Source: a bacterium (GTDB taxonomy: Bacteria > Vulcanimicrobiota > Vulcanimicrobiia > Vulcanimicrobiales > SCRA01). From it: a DNA stretch of 64,000 nucleotides. Both the position numbers and the translations under genes were made by a program. The notes below the pieces were generated by a model. That model had not been told where the DNA came from and searched no databases. It saw only the letters and a list, made by a program, of their open reading frames with translations. The stretch covers positions 119,458-183,457 of the forward strand of contig SCRI01000060.1 in the NCBI GenBank assembly GCA_004298675.1, given 5' to 3'. Shown one piece after another: positions 45,241 through 53,877 of the stretch (positions are counted from its first letter, which is position 1; each line of letters begins with the position of its first letter).

Positions 45241-45978
45241 TTGGCCACGCACGTACGCGTTCGACACCAGAATCGCATCGTCGAAGGAGTGCTCGACGGC
45301 GAGTCGATCCGCACCGAGGACGGCGCAGCGCTCGCGCGCGCTGGAACCACGCTCCTGCCGTCTGCCGCACCCAGTAAAATCGTCTGCGTCGGACGCAACT
45401 ACGCCGCTCACGCCAAGGAGCTGGGCAACGCCGTTCCCAGCACTCCGCTGCTCTTCTTCAAGCCGCCCAGCGCCCTGATCGCGGATGGTGAGGATATCGT
45501 CTATCCGCCGCAATCGAAGAACGTCCACTACGAAGGCGAGTTGGCCGTCATCGTCGGCAAGCGCGCGCGCAACGTTCCCGCCGCTCAGGCTCTGGAGATC
45601 GTGCGCGGCTATACCATCTGCAACGACGTAACCGCGCGCGACCTGCAGAAAGCCGACGGACAATGGACGCGTGCCAAGGGCTTCGACACCTTCTGTCCGC
45701 TGGGGCCCGTCTGGATCGACCCGGCGGATCTCGACCTCTCCGGCACGCGCGTGCGCACGTTCGTCAACGGCGAGCTGCGCCAAGACGGCAACACGCACGA
45801 CTTCATCTTCACGCTGCCGGTACTGATCGAGTACATCACCGCAGCATTCACGCTGGAGCCCGGGGACGTCATCTCGACCGGGACGCCCGAGGGTGTGGGC
45901 CCGATGCAGGTGGGCGACACGGTCGCCGTGTCCATCGATGGCATCGGCACACTCACCAACCGGCTCGTCGCACCGTAG
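45241..45978 (+). CDS. Fumarylacetoacetate hydrolase-family protein, 245 aa
   Basis: FAH-fold enzyme: KIVCVGRNYAAHAKELG, LFFKPPSAL, VHYEGELAVIVGKR (metal-binding Glu residues), NDVTARDLQ, KGFDTFCPLGP and the C-terminal GDVISTGTPEGVGPM. These catalyse hydrolysis, hydration or decarboxylation of 2-oxo acids in catabolic routes (ureidoglycolate lyase, acylpyruvase, 2-oxohepta-enedioate enzymes). The substrate is unknown. Start TTG 45241 with GAAGGA upstream; no ATG fits. Confidence 0.9.
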   Translation: MATHVRVRHQNRIVEGVLDGESIRTEDGAALARAGTTLLPSAAPSKIVCVGRNYAAHAKELGNAVPSTPLLFFKPPSALIADGEDIVYPPQSKNVHYEGELAVIVGKRARNVPAAQALEIVRGYTICNDVTARDLQKADGQWTRAKGFDTFCPLGPVWIDPADLDLSGTRVRTFVNGELRQDGNTHDFIFTLPVLIEYITAAFTLEPGDVISTGTPEGVGPMQVGDTVAVSIDGIGTLTNRLVAP

Positions 45979-45987
45979 CTCCCGCCC

Positions 45988-46527
45988 TCACGGCCAACTC
46001 GGCGCAAACTCCAGCGGCGTGCGCCGCGGCTGCGGCAGCAGCGTGCCAGCTGCGCCGTGTGTGGGCGTTGCCGGCGCCACCGGAGTAAAACTCGGAGCCG
46101 GCGACGCGGGCGCCGGAGAGCGCACCGGCATGGCGAAGGGCGTGGGCGGCGGCGTGAAGTGCTGAAGCTGGAGTGGCGGCAACGTGACAGCCAGCGTCTT
46201 TCCGGCACTCTGGTACGTGACGTGCGCAGCAAGTGCCCGCGCGCACACGGCTAGCGGCACGTAGAGCTCGCCGGCGAGGTAGAGCGGCGGCCGTGCCACC
46301 GCCGCCAAACGGCCGTTGATCCAGGCCTGCCGCTGCCCCACGAAGAGCACGATCTGCCGGTCCGCACGCTGCACGGTAACCGAGCGGTCGTCCGCGCGGA
46401 ACCACACGCGTTGGGCCACGAAGCGGAGATCGTCGAACGGCACGAAGACGCTGCCGGCGATGATGCGCGGCGGTTGGGTACTCTGAACGAGACGGCCGTC
46501 GACCACGAGCTGCACGATGGGGAGCAT
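45988..46527 (-). CDS. Copper amine oxidase N-terminal-domain (stalk) protein, 179 aa
   Basis: Two stalk-type repeats (PPRIIAGSVFVPFDDLRFVAQRV and ARPPLYLAGELYVPLAVCARAL) of the kind found in copper amine oxidase N-terminal-like domains of many secreted proteins, followed by a Pro/Ala/Thr-rich tail. I see no clear signal peptide from ATG 46527, although the track's longer start at 46722 does not supply one either. Function unknown; typically a cell-envelope accessory domain. It is convergent with the FAH-family gene. Confidence 0.7.
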   Translation of the reverse strand: MLPIVQLVVDGRLVQSTQPPRIIAGSVFVPFDDLRFVAQRVWFRADDRSVTVQRADRQIVLFVGQRQAWINGRLAAVARPPLYLAGELYVPLAVCARALAAHVTYQSAGKTLAVTLPPLQLQHFTPPPTPFAMPVRSPAPASPAPSFTPVAPATPTHGAAGTLLPQPRRTPLEFAPSWP

Positions 46528-46581
46528 GGCCCCTTCACCTTCTCCCGCGGGGACCGCTCTCCATGCGGCGAATCCTCTCCC

Positions 46582-47016
46582 ATGAAGCGGACGGCCGCCG
46601 GTGCACTCGGGGGTCTTCTCGCTGGCACGGTGCTCGCCGTGGCGGCGATGACCTACTCGATGCTCTCGGGGAAGAGCTTCATCGCACCCGCGCTCTGGCT
46701 CGCGGGCCTCATCTTCGAGCAAGCCAGCGGCAACGAATTAGCTTTGGGTTCTGCAGCCGCCCTCCATCTCACGATCTCTGCCGGACTCGGCATGCTCTTC
46801 GTTCACGTACACGATCTGCTGGTGCCGTCGACATCCGGTGCCCTCGCCGGAGTCGTCTACGGCGCGCTGATCTACGTTATCGATCGTCTCGTGCTCGAAC
46901 CTGCGCTCTCCGTCACGGCACCGCTGCCGCTCGCCGCCGGCTTGTTTGTGCACCTGCTGTACGGGGGTATGCTTGGAGCGTTGACGAGTTCCAGCGAAGC
47001 GGAATCGAGTAGGTAA
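46582..47016 (+). CDS. Small four-helix membrane protein, 144 aa
   Basis: Four hydrophobic segments (LGGLLAGTVLAVAAM; LHLTISAGLGMLFV; SGALAGVVYGALIYVI; LPLAAGLFVHLLYGGMLG) and a Ser/Glu-rich C-terminus. The track's start at 46411 gives a charged N-terminus lacking any support; ATG 46582 begins the first helix. Family not recognised. It is divergent from the stalk-domain gene and precedes the KGG-repeat gene by 31 bases. Confidence 0.7.
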   Translation: MKRTAAGALGGLLAGTVLAVAAMTYSMLSGKSFIAPALWLAGLIFEQASGNELALGSAAALHLTISAGLGMLFVHVHDLLVPSTSGALAGVVYGALIYVIDRLVLEPALSVTAPLPLAAGLFVHLLYGGMLGALTSSSEAESSR

Positions 47017-47047
47017 CTTCCCGAGGGCCGTTCCATGGGGTAATGCG

Positions 47048-47515
47048 ATGGCAGAGAAGGACGGCCGCGACGGCCGCAAGGAGACCGACTACAAGTCGAT
47101 TGGACGCAAGGGCGGCGAGAAGGTACGCGATCAAAAGTTGGTCGACTACGCCGCGATCGGGCGCAAAGGTGGACAGAAAGTCCGCGACAGCGGGCTCGTC
47201 GACTACCGCACGATCGGACGCAAAGGCGGCGAGAAAGTCCGGGACGAGAAGCTGGTCGACTACCAAGGCATCGGCAAGCGCGGCGGCAACAAGGTGCGCG
47301 ACGAGGGCCTGGTCGATTATCAAGAGATCGGCAAGAAGGGCGGAGAGAAAGTCCGGGACGAGGGTTTGGTCGACTATCAAGAGATCGGGCGGCGCGGCGG
47401 CAAGAAGGTACGCGATCTCGGCCTCGTCGACTACCAGCAGATCGGTCATCTCGGGGGACGTGCGGCGCGCCGCGGCAACAAGGGCGAGAAGGAGTCAGGC
47501 GACCCGGAGGGGTAG
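47048..47515 (+). CDS. KGG-repeat stress protein (GsiB/LEA-like), 155 aa
   Basis: Seven tandem units of 19 residues with consensus DYxxIGRKGGEKVRDxGLV, starting at residue 14 (six complete plus one degenerate), in a very hydrophilic protein with no hydrophobic core. The (I)G-x-KGG motif is that of the stress-induced KGG family, which includes B. subtilis GsiB and plant Em proteins linked to desiccation and heat tolerance. The 57-bp DNA repeat is visible from about 47087. The usual KGG unit lacks the VRDxGLVDY part, so this is a distinct variant. Confidence 0.88.
   Translation: MAEKDGRDGRKETDYKSIGRKGGEKVRDQKLVDYAAIGRKGGQKVRDSGLVDYRTIGRKGGEKVRDEKLVDYQGIGKRGGNKVRDEGLVDYQEIGKKGGEKVRDEGLVDYQEIGRRGGKKVRDLGLVDYQQIGHLGGRAARRGNKGEKESGDPEG
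47087..47470 (+). repeat. 57-bp tandem coding repeat in the KGG gene
   Basis: About seven near-copies of a 57-base unit containing GGCGGCGAGAAGGT-like and GTCGACTA-like segments. Repeat-number changes would keep the frame. The reverse strand of the same repeats produces the long Leu/Val/Asp-rich phantom ORF 46913-47449. Confidence 0.85.
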
Positions 47516-47526
47516 CGCAGGCTCTC

Positions 47527-48318
47527 GTGCGGCTCTTCCGCGTCTTACGCTTGGCTGCAGGCGCGTTCTCCTCCACGGGTAGCGGCGTTCTCGCTCAAGC
47601 CATCGCCTACAACGCTCTCTTCGCAATCTTTCCGCTCGTGCTGCTGCTGGCGGCGATTCTCGGCTATCTCAGCGGTACCGCCGCTGGGGAAGCCCAGACG
47701 TTGGCCGTGCTCGGTCCCATCGCTCCGATGGCTCGCCGCGTGCTCGAGCACGAGATTCACCACGTCGTCCAATACCGCGGCATCTCGGGCGCGGTGGGTT
47801 TGGCGATTCTGATCTGGTCGGCGAAGAACGTCTTTCTCACGATCACGTACGCCCTCGACCGCGCGCTGAGTGCGCCGACGGACGGGCCCATCGTGCGCAA
47901 CGCGCTTGCGGCCACGCTCATGATCCCGCTCTTGGGTGCGTTGCTGCTGGCGTCCGCGGTGCTCCCGATCGGGCTGGGCGCAATCGGCCGTCTGGGCGGC
48001 TTCCACGATCTCGCCGGCCTCAATCAGGTCGGCGTGTACGTCTCGTCGATCTTGATGTTCTTTTGCATGGCGGCCGCGCTCTACCGCTGGCTGCCCAACG
48101 CGACCCTGACGTTCGCGCAGGTGCTGCCCGGCGCCGTCTTCTGCGCCGTCGCCTGGACCGTGCTGCAGGTCGGCTTCGGCATCTATACCGTGCACGCGGA
48201 TTTCACGCGCATCTACGGCGCCATCGCCGGGATCATGGTGCTACTGTTATGGTTCTATTGCTTGGCGGCCATCTTGCTCTTCGGCGCGCACTTCTTCATC
48301 GCGTGGTCGAATCGCTGA
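47527..48318 (+). CDS. YihY/BrkB-family membrane protein, 263 aa
   Basis: Six hydrophobic segments in the YihY pattern: SGVLAQAIAYNALFAIFPL at the N-terminus, IWSAKNVF, PLLGALLLASAVLPIGLG, and GAIAGIMVLLLWFYCLAAILLFGAHF at the end, the last being characteristic. The family was once misnamed ribonuclease BN; its true role is uncertain. GTG 47527 follows the KGG gene by 11 bases, so they are likely co-expressed in stress. Confidence 0.9.
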   Translation: MRLFRVLRLAAGAFSSTGSGVLAQAIAYNALFAIFPLVLLLAAILGYLSGTAAGEAQTLAVLGPIAPMARRVLEHEIHHVVQYRGISGAVGLAILIWSAKNVFLTITYALDRALSAPTDGPIVRNALAATLMIPLLGALLLASAVLPIGLGAIGRLGGFHDLAGLNQVGVYVSSILMFFCMAAALYRWLPNATLTFAQVLPGAVFCAVAWTVLQVGFGIYTVHADFTRIYGAIAGIMVLLLWFYCLAAILLFGAHFFIAWSNR

Positions 48319-48327
48319 AAGGATAGC

Positions 48328-49020
48328 ATGAGCATCATCTTCATCCACGGCGCGGGCCACACCGGTGAGCTCTGGTCGGACCTGCAGCCGCACGTTCCCG
48401 GCGCCGTCGCCCCTACGCTGCCCGGCCACCCGGAGGGCGAGGCACGCTCCAGCGTCGAGGAGTATGCACGCTGGCTGATCGACCGCCACCTCGGCAACGG
48501 CGAGCGCGCCATCTTAGCCGGCAACTCGATGGGCGGGGCGATCGCACTAATGGCGGCATTATTGGCCCCCGAACGCGTGGCGGGTCTGGTACTGATCGGC
48601 AGCGGCGCCAAGCTGCGCGTCCATCCCGACATCTTCGTGCAATTGGAGCGTGACTTCACTGCCGCCGCGCGCACGCTCGCCCAACTACAGCTTGCACCCG
48701 ACGCCCCAGAGGCGCGCGTCGCGCGCATCGTGGCCGCCATGGAGCGCAGCGGGCCCGCGGCGACGATCGCCGACTTCCGCGCCTGTGACGCCTTCGACCT
48801 GCGCGAGCGCCTGGGCGAGATTGCGGTCCCAACGCTGATCGTCAGCGGAAGTGAGGACCGCATGACCCCACCGAAGTACGCGCAGTTCCTACACGCTCAA
48901 ATTTCCGGCGCCCGCTTGGAGAGCCTAGAGGGTGCCGGCCACGTTCCCCAACTCGAGCAGCCGGAACGCGTGGCGCGCGCGATCCTCTCGTTCACCGACG
49001 GGCACGGCAAAGGTGCCTAG
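48328..49020 (+). CDS. Alpha/beta-fold hydrolase, 230 aa
   Basis: Oxyanion-loop FIHGAGHTGELW, nucleophile elbow GNSMGG (Ser), acidic residue in SGSEDRMTP (Asp) and His in GAGHVPQLEQP give a full catalytic triad. The small size and lid resemble MenH- or MetX-like esterases, but the substrate cannot be given. It follows the YihY-family gene by 9 bases in the same direction. Confidence 0.9.
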   Translation: MSIIFIHGAGHTGELWSDLQPHVPGAVAPTLPGHPEGEARSSVEEYARWLIDRHLGNGERAILAGNSMGGAIALMAALLAPERVAGLVLIGSGAKLRVHPDIFVQLERDFTAAARTLAQLQLAPDAPEARVARIVAAMERSGPAATIADFRACDAFDLRERLGEIAVPTLIVSGSEDRMTPPKYAQFLHAQISGARLESLEGAGHVPQLEQPERVARAILSFTDGHGKGA

Positions 49021-49045
49021 ACCGCCGCTGGGAGAATCCGGGCGG

Positions 49046-49990
49046 ATGTTGATGCGGAAAGTCCAGGCACTGGGCGCGCTCGTGCTATGCATCGCGCTCG
49101 TGGCGCTCGGCGGCGGCAGCGCGCGTGCCGACGCATTCTCGCCCGTGCTGGTCGTCTTCCCCTTCCAACCCCAAGGATCCGTCGCGCCGAAGGTAGGCGA
49201 ACAGATCTCCCTGGTGCTGGCGCAATCGATCGCCGATGGCGGAGGCGTCACGGTGAAGGCACCGCCGCCCACCAGTACCAAAGAGACGTTTCAGCAGGAC
49301 GCGCGCACGTTGGGCGCGGCGTATTACATCAGCGGCTACGTCACACCGTTCGGTAACCAGCTCTCGCTGGTAGAGTACGTCGTCAGCGTGCGCACGGGCA
49401 CGATCATCTACAGCGCGACGGCCCAAGCCGCCAACGTCAGCGACGTCCAGACGCAGGCGTACACGCTGCGCAAGGCCTTGCTGGAGCTCGCCAGCCACGA
49501 CAGCGGCGTCGACACCGCGGCCGCGCCCGCTCCCTCCGCGGCCCCATCCGCCCCGGCCAAGGCTGCCGCCGCTCCGGCCGCCGCCAGCGTTGCGGCGGCC
49601 CCGCAGACACGCGGAGAGCGTTGGGTGATCGTGAACGTCGCGGGCGGACGTGACGCACAGCAGCGCGGCGCGATGCGGCAGGCGTTGGCGGACGCGCTCA
49701 AAGGCGCGGGCGTCGATGCCGTGGTCGATGACGACCCCGCACCGCAAGGCGGCGCGCTGGCAAAGGTGATCTGCGATCAAAACACGGCGACGCGCTTGGT
49801 GGCCGCGACGATTCATCCGATCCGCGGGGGCAGCACCTTCGACGGCTCCGTGGATGCCGCGCTACTCGATTGCAGCAGCGGCGCGACGCTGCGGCAGGTG
49901 AGCGGCAGCGGGTCGAGCATGGACCGCGCGGCGCAGGCCACCGCCGCCGCCTTGGTGGCACCCGCGCCGCAGCGGCGCCGGCGTAGTTAG
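49046..49990 (+). CDS. Exported protein of unknown function with TolB-N/CsgG-like segment, 314 aa
   Basis: Signal peptide ending GGSARA (ATG 49046; the track's 48932 start is inside the hydrolase gene). The first domain (VLVVFPFQPQG...ISLVLAQSIADGGGVTVKAPP...YYISGYVTPFGNQLSLVEYVVSVRTG) resembles the alpha/beta module of proteins that set a response from parameter lists (TolB-N/CsgG/DUF-type). An Ala/Pro-rich linker (about 155-190) leads to a second alpha/beta domain. Periplasmic; the function is not known. Confidence 0.7.
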   Translation: MLMRKVQALGALVLCIALVALGGGSARADAFSPVLVVFPFQPQGSVAPKVGEQISLVLAQSIADGGGVTVKAPPPTSTKETFQQDARTLGAAYYISGYVTPFGNQLSLVEYVVSVRTGTIIYSATAQAANVSDVQTQAYTLRKALLELASHDSGVDTAAAPAPSAAPSAPAKAAAAPAAASVAAAPQTRGERWVIVNVAGGRDAQQRGAMRQALADALKGAGVDAVVDDDPAPQGGALAKVICDQNTATRLVAATIHPIRGGSTFDGSVDAALLDCSSGATLRQVSGSGSSMDRAAQATAAALVAPAPQRRRRS

Positions 49991-49997
49991 CGGCGCG

Positions 49998-50531
49998 TCA
50001 GGCTCGTTCGCCTGCGCTGGCGTCGATGAGACCCACGGGCAGGCTTAGCGTGATACGCCGCGCGTCTAGGTCGATCACGGGCTCGTAGGCGTGCACGAGC
50101 GGCACCATCGCGCCGCCACGCAGAATCAAGATATCGCTGGCGGGCCAGTGCTCGACGCGCTCGACCGGGCCGAGCAGGCGCGCAGCCCCCGCAGCGGCAA
50201 CGTCCACGACCTCGCACCCCACGAGTTGATGATCGTAGTACTCGCCTGCACCCAGCGGAGGCAGCTCGCCGGCGTAGGCCAAGACGCTCGCGCCCACGTA
50301 GCGCTGCGCCGCAGTGGGATCGGCGGCATCGTCGAAGGCCACCAGCCACCGGCCGGCATGGGGGCGCAGAGAACGCGCGGTGACGTCGAGTGCGGCACCG
50401 CCGGGCATGCGCAAGCGCACGCGTTCCCCGGCCGAGAACGCGGGGCGCTCGCCCAGCAGCAGCTGCAGCTTCAACTCCCCGTGGATGCCGAAGAGGCCGA
50501 CGATTCGCCCCGCGACCAGCTCGCCGCCCAC
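49998..50531 (-). CDS. rimM: Ribosome maturation factor RimM, 177 aa
   Basis: Assembles the 30S head by binding uS19. N-terminal RimM barrel GELVAGRIVGLFGIHGELKL and a C-terminal PRC-barrel-like part beginning GEYYDHQLVGCEV, ending VPLVHAYEPVIDLDARRITLSLPVGL. GTG 50531 is chosen because GAGGGAT precedes it and the conserved sequence starts there; the track's 50648 start is inside khpA. trmD, the usual next gene, is missing: the next gene downstream is in the opposite direction. Confidence 0.93.
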   Translation of the reverse strand: MGGELVAGRIVGLFGIHGELKLQLLLGERPAFSAGERVRLRMPGGAALDVTARSLRPHAGRWLVAFDDAADPTAAQRYVGASVLAYAGELPPLGAGEYYDHQLVGCEVVDVAAAGAARLLGPVERVEHWPASDILILRGGAMVPLVHAYEPVIDLDARRITLSLPVGLIDASAGERA

Positions 50532-50541
50532 GCCGCCGGCG

Positions 50542-51090
50542 CTATCCCTCGCCGTCCGCGCCCTCGTCCGTGTCGCCTTCGCCGTCCTCGTCGTCGACCG
50601 CCTCGACGTCGACGATGTCGATCGCGACTTTGCCCTCGGAGCCGGCACGCATCAACGTGCGCAGCGCCTGCGCGACGCGCCCGCCGCGCCCGATGACCTT
50701 ACCGAGATCCTCGGGGTCGACTTCGAGCTCGAGCACGAAGCGGCCGTCGTCGCGGCGCACCGGGATGACATCGATCTCTTCCTTGTGCGTGACCAAGCCG
50801 CGCGCGAGAAACTCCAGCAGATCCTTGGCACGGGCTTCGAGCTCCGGGCCCACTTCCGTCCCGCTGGTATGCTCGCCCCGCTCGTGCCGCTGCGCCGTGC
50901 GCCGATGCGGCGGGCGTTCGCCACGTCCGTGCGGCGCCGTCCTGCGCCGCGGCGCGGGCTCGTCCTCTGGCTCGATCTCGTCGATGATCGTCTCTTGGTG
51001 AACGATCTTGCGGGCGCCCAGCACCGGCCGGCGCTCCTCTTCAGCCCCCTCGGCGCCGAAGAGGCCGAATTCGTCGTCGAACGAGCTCAT
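50542..51090 (-). CDS. khpA: KH-domain RNA-binding protein (KhpA type) with long N-terminal extension, 182 aa
   Basis: C-terminal KH domain with GKVIGRGGRVAQALRTLM, in the standard place between rpsP and rimM. Typical KhpA has about 75-80 residues; this one carries some 100 extra N-terminal residues, highly charged and rich in Arg, Glu and Pro, presumably disordered, plus an acidic C-tail (DDEDGEGDTDEG). It binds RNA, and in other bacteria partners Jag/KhpB. Confidence 0.88.
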   Translation of the reverse strand: MSSFDDEFGLFGAEGAEEERRPVLGARKIVHQETIIDEIEPEDEPAPRRRTAPHGRGERPPHRRTAQRHERGEHTSGTEVGPELEARAKDLLEFLARGLVTHKEEIDVIPVRRDDGRFVLELEVDPEDLGKVIGRGGRVAQALRTLMRAGSEGKVAIDIVDVEAVDDEDGEGDTDEGADGEG

Positions 51091-51106
51091 ACCCCACTCC
51101 CTTCGC

Positions 51107-51166
51107 TACGCTGCGCTCGTGGGGACCCCGATGCTTGAAAGTCTCCGGCGCACTCGCGCCGGGTTT
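51107..51166 (+). repeat. Intergenic repeat, copy C
   Basis: Lies between khpA and rpsP. It shares with copies A and B (58931, 58997) the block GCTGCGC...GGGGACCCCG, a TTnAAA core, and a terminal hairpin here CCGGCGC-ACTC-GCGCCGG. The hairpin differs from A/B by a paired change, so base pairing is kept. Confidence 0.75.
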
Positions 51167-51181
51167 CACATGAGCTTGCGC

Positions 51182-51460
51182 TCATTGGACTTTCGCGGCA
51201 GGCTTCTTCGGCGGCAGGGGCTCACACAAGCCCTGCTCGGCGAAGAGCCGGCGCACGGTGTCGGACGGTTGCGCGCCCTTGGCCAGCCAAGCCTTGGCCT
51301 TCTCGGCGTCCACCACGACCGTCTTGGGCTCAGTGCGCGGATTGTAGTGACCGAGTACCTCGATGAAGCGACCATCGCGCGGCGAGCGCGCATCGGCGAC
51401 CACGAATCGGTACGTCGGCTGTTTCTTGGCGCCCATGCGGCGCAAACGGATACGAACCAT
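51182..51460 (-). CDS. rpsP: Small ribosomal subunit protein bS16
   Basis: [23 protein letters not shown] is the classic bS16 start, with [17 protein letters not shown] and [19 protein letters not shown] following; 92 aa. It lies 17 bases after the ffh stop and is part of the ffh-rpsP-khpA-rimM run. The gap to khpA holds repeat copy C. Confidence 0.98.
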   Translation of the reverse strand: MVRIRLRRMGAKKQPTYRFVVADARSPRDGRFIEVLGHYNPRTEPKTVVVDAEKAKAWLAKGAQPSDTVRRLFAEQGLCEPLPPKKPAAKVQ

Positions 51461-51477
51461 GCTTCCCTCTAGTCGGA

Positions 51478-52803
51478 TCAGCGATGCCCAAAGCCGGGCA
51501 TCGGAAGACGAGGGCGCCGGCCCCCGCCAAATTGTTTCATGAGTTGACGTGTCTGCTCGAACTGTTTGACCAGCCGGTTGACGTCTTGCACGCGCATGCC
51601 GCTACCCGCGGCGATGCGCTTGCGGCGCGACGCGTTCAAGATGTCGGGCTTGGCACGCTCGCGCGGCGTCATCGAGAGGATGATCGCCTCGACGCGGTTG
51701 ACCTCGCCTTCGTCGAGCTGCACGTCGCCCATGGCTTTGGAGACGCCTGGAATCATCTTCATGAGATCGCCCAGCGGCCCCATCTTACGCACCTGGCGTA
51801 ACTGCGCCAGAAAATCTTCGAGCGTGAACTCGGCTTTGCGCAACTTGCGCTCGAGTTGTTTGGCCTGCTCCTGCGAGTAGACCGCCTGCGTCTTCTCGAT
51901 CAGGGTCAGCACGTCGCCCATCCCCAGGATGCGCGAGGCGAGGCGATCGGGATGGAACGGTTCGAGCGCGCCGAGTTTCTCACCGGTACCGACGAACTTG
52001 ATGGGCGCGCCGGTCACGTAACGGATCGAGAGCGCGGCGCCGCCGCGTGCGTCGCCGTCGAGCTTGGTGAGGATCACGCCGGTGAGCCCCAAGCGCTCGT
52101 TGAAGCCCTTGGCGACGTTGACGGCCTCTTGGCCCGTCATCGCATCGGCCACCAAGAGTATCTCCGTCGGAGCAACGGCGGCCTTGATGCGCTCGAGCTC
52201 CAGCATCAACGGCTCGTCGATCTGCAGGCGCCCGGCCGTGTCGACAATTACCGTCGGAATGCCCAGCGAGCGCGCGCGCTCGACGCCGTTGCGGGCAATC
52301 GTCAGCGGATCGCCCGCACCCTCGTCGTACACGGGCACGTCGATCTGCGCGCCGATCGTCTTCAACTGATCGACGGCGGCGGGGCGATAGACGTCGGCGG
52401 CTACCAGTAGACTGCGGCGTCCCTGCTCTTTGAGGCGCAGGGCCAGCTTACCGGCATGAGTTGTCTTCCCGGAGCCTTGCAGGCCCACGAGCAGGATCAC
52501 CGACGGCGGAGCGCTGGCGAACTGCAGGCGGCTCAGTTCGCCGCCCATCAGCGCCACCAGCTCGCGGTGCACGATCTTCACGACCGACTGCGCGGGCGTG
52601 AGCGACTCCAGGACCGCCGCGCCCACCGCCTGCTCGCGGACGCGCGCGACGAACTCCTTGGTCACCGCCAGGCTGACGTCGGCCTCGAGCAAAGCGACGC
52701 GGACCTCGCGAAGCACCTCCGCGACGTCCGCCTCGTTTAGCTTACCGCGGCCCGAGAGCCGCTCGAAGATCGCCCCAAGGCGAGTGGAGAGAGACTCGAA
52801 CAC
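51478..52803 (-). CDS. ffh: Signal recognition particle GTPase Ffh/SRP54, 441 aa
   Basis: Targets nascent membrane proteins with SRP RNA and FtsY. N-domain helices, then the G domain with [15 protein letters not shown] (G1), DTAGRLQ (G3), [13 protein letters not shown] (G4), and a Met-rich M domain ending in [25 protein letters not shown]. Starts at GTG 52803 (MFESLSTRL). It follows acpP by 6 bases; rnc and smc, which lie here in many genomes, are absent. Confidence 0.98.
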   Translation of the reverse strand: MFESLSTRLGAIFERLSGRGKLNEADVAEVLREVRVALLEADVSLAVTKEFVARVREQAVGAAVLESLTPAQSVVKIVHRELVALMGGELSRLQFASAPPSVILLVGLQGSGKTTHAGKLALRLKEQGRRSLLVAADVYRPAAVDQLKTIGAQIDVPVYDEGAGDPLTIARNGVERARSLGIPTVIVDTAGRLQIDEPLMLELERIKAAVAPTEILLVADAMTGQEAVNVAKGFNERLGLTGVILTKLDGDARGGAALSIRYVTGAPIKFVGTGEKLGALEPFHPDRLASRILGMGDVLTLIEKTQAVYSQEQAKQLERKLRKAEFTLEDFLAQLRQVRKMGPLGDLMKMIPGVSKAMGDVQLDEGEVNRVEAIILSMTPRERAKPDILNASRRKRIAAGSGMRVQDVNRLVKQFEQTRQLMKQFGGGRRPRLPMPGFGHR

Positions 52804-52809
52804 GGGCGA

Positions 52810-53046
52810 TTACGCTTCGGCCAGCTCCTCGATCCGCTTGACCGCATCGCCGACCGTCTTGATCTTCTCGGCTTCCTCGTCGGGAATGTCGATGCTGAAC
52901 TCCGTCTCGAACGCCATCACCAGCTCGACTTGGTCGAGCGAATCGGCGCCCAAGTCGTCGGTGATCGAGGCCTCGAGGGTCACTTCGTCCTCGTCGACGC
53001 CTAGCTGCTCGACGATGATCTTCTTCACCTTATCGAAGGTCGACAT
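52810..53046 (-). CDS. acpP: Acyl carrier protein
   Basis: Carries the growing acyl chain on phosphopantetheine attached to Ser of the [12 protein letters not shown] motif. 78 aa, acidic, four-helix fold pattern. AGGAGAAG before ATG 53046. Placed between fabG and ffh in the lipid-synthesis run. Confidence 0.98.
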   Translation of the reverse strand: MSTFDKVKKIIVEQLGVDEDEVTLEASITDDLGADSLDQVELVMAFETEFSIDIPDEEAEKIKTVGDAVKRIEELAEA

Positions 53047-53064
53047 GCTTCTCCTGCGTTAGCG

Positions 53065-53085
53065 CCTCGAGCCAACTGCTCGAGG
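53065..53085 (-). other. Perfect 7-bp hairpin in the acpP leader
   Basis: CCTCGAG and CTCGAGG flank a 7-base loop between the fabG stop and the acpP ribosome binding site. There is no T-run after it on the minus strand, so it is not an intrinsic terminator; it could protect or mark a processed 5' end of a separate acpP message. Confidence 0.45.
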
Positions 53086-53131
53086 AACCCTAGTGTTGTT
53101 GAGCGAGTCTACCATCCCCACGATGGGATGG

Positions 53132-53863
53132 CTACGTATGGAGTCCGCCGTCCACGGTAAGGACCTGACCGGTCACGTAGCGGGCAGCGTCGGAACAGAG
53201 GAACCTAACCACGCCGGCAACGTCGTCCGGCGTCCCGAACCGGCGCAACGGGATGGCTGAGAGGTAGCTCTCCTTCACGGTCTCTGGCAAGGCGGTCGTC
53301 ATCGAGGTCTCGATGAACCCCGGCGCGACGGCGTTGACTCTTATCTCCCTTGAACCCAATTCCTTCGCCAGCGACTTTGCCAAAGCAATCAAGCCGGCTT
53401 TCGCGGCGGCATACGGCGCCTGTCCCGCATTGCCCATCACCCCCACCACGCTGGACATGAAGACCATCGAGCCCGCGCGCTGCTTGATCATCGGCTTGGC
53501 GGCGGCCTGCGCCAGATAGAAGGCGCTCTTGAGGTTCACGTCGAGCTGGTTTTCCAGGTCCTCCGGCTTGAGGCGCAGCAGCAGCGTGTCGAGCGGCTGC
53601 CCGGCGTTGGCCACCACGGCATCCACCCCACCCCAGGCGCTCACGGCCTCCTGGACCGCTTTGACGGAGGTGACAGGGTCCGTCACGTCGCCGGTGACGA
53701 TGCGCGTCTGGCTGGAGGGGTTGGCCTGCGCACAGGCGGCCGCCGTCTCCTCCAGCGCCGCGAGATCCCGCCCCACCAGCACCAGGCTATCCCCTTGCGC
53801 GGCGAAGGCCAGGCAGACGGCACGACCGATTCCCCGGCTCGCGCCGGTCACGACCACACGCAC
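53132..53863 (-). CDS. fabG: 3-oxoacyl-ACP reductase FabG
   Basis: NADPH-dependent reduction of 3-oxoacyl-ACP. SDR features: TGASRGIGRAV cofactor loop, VVANAG, catalytic Ser in FMSSVVGVMG, YAAAKAG (Tyr-x3-Lys), and NAVAPGFIETSMT; 243 aa. It lies between fabD and acpP, as in many genomes. Confidence 0.97.
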   Translation of the reverse strand: MRVVVTGASRGIGRAVCLAFAAQGDSLVLVGRDLAALEETAAACAQANPSSQTRIVTGDVTDPVTSVKAVQEAVSAWGGVDAVVANAGQPLDTLLLRLKPEDLENQLDVNLKSAFYLAQAAAKPMIKQRAGSMVFMSSVVGVMGNAGQAPYAAAKAGLIALAKSLAKELGSREIRVNAVAPGFIETSMTTALPETVKESYLSAIPLRRFGTPDDVAGVVRFLCSDAARYVTGQVLTVDGGLHT

Positions 53864-53877
53864 GGCAAGACTCCTTC

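Noticed and set aside
46913-47449. 178-aa minus-strand ORF rich in Leu, Val and Asp
   Set aside because: It is the antisense reading of the 57-bp KGG repeats; its apparent periodicity comes from the sense-strand repeats and it has no ribosome binding site.
53065-53085. Intrinsic terminator between fabG and acpP
   Set aside because: The hairpin is not followed by a T-run on the transcribed strand and it abuts the acpP ribosome binding site.
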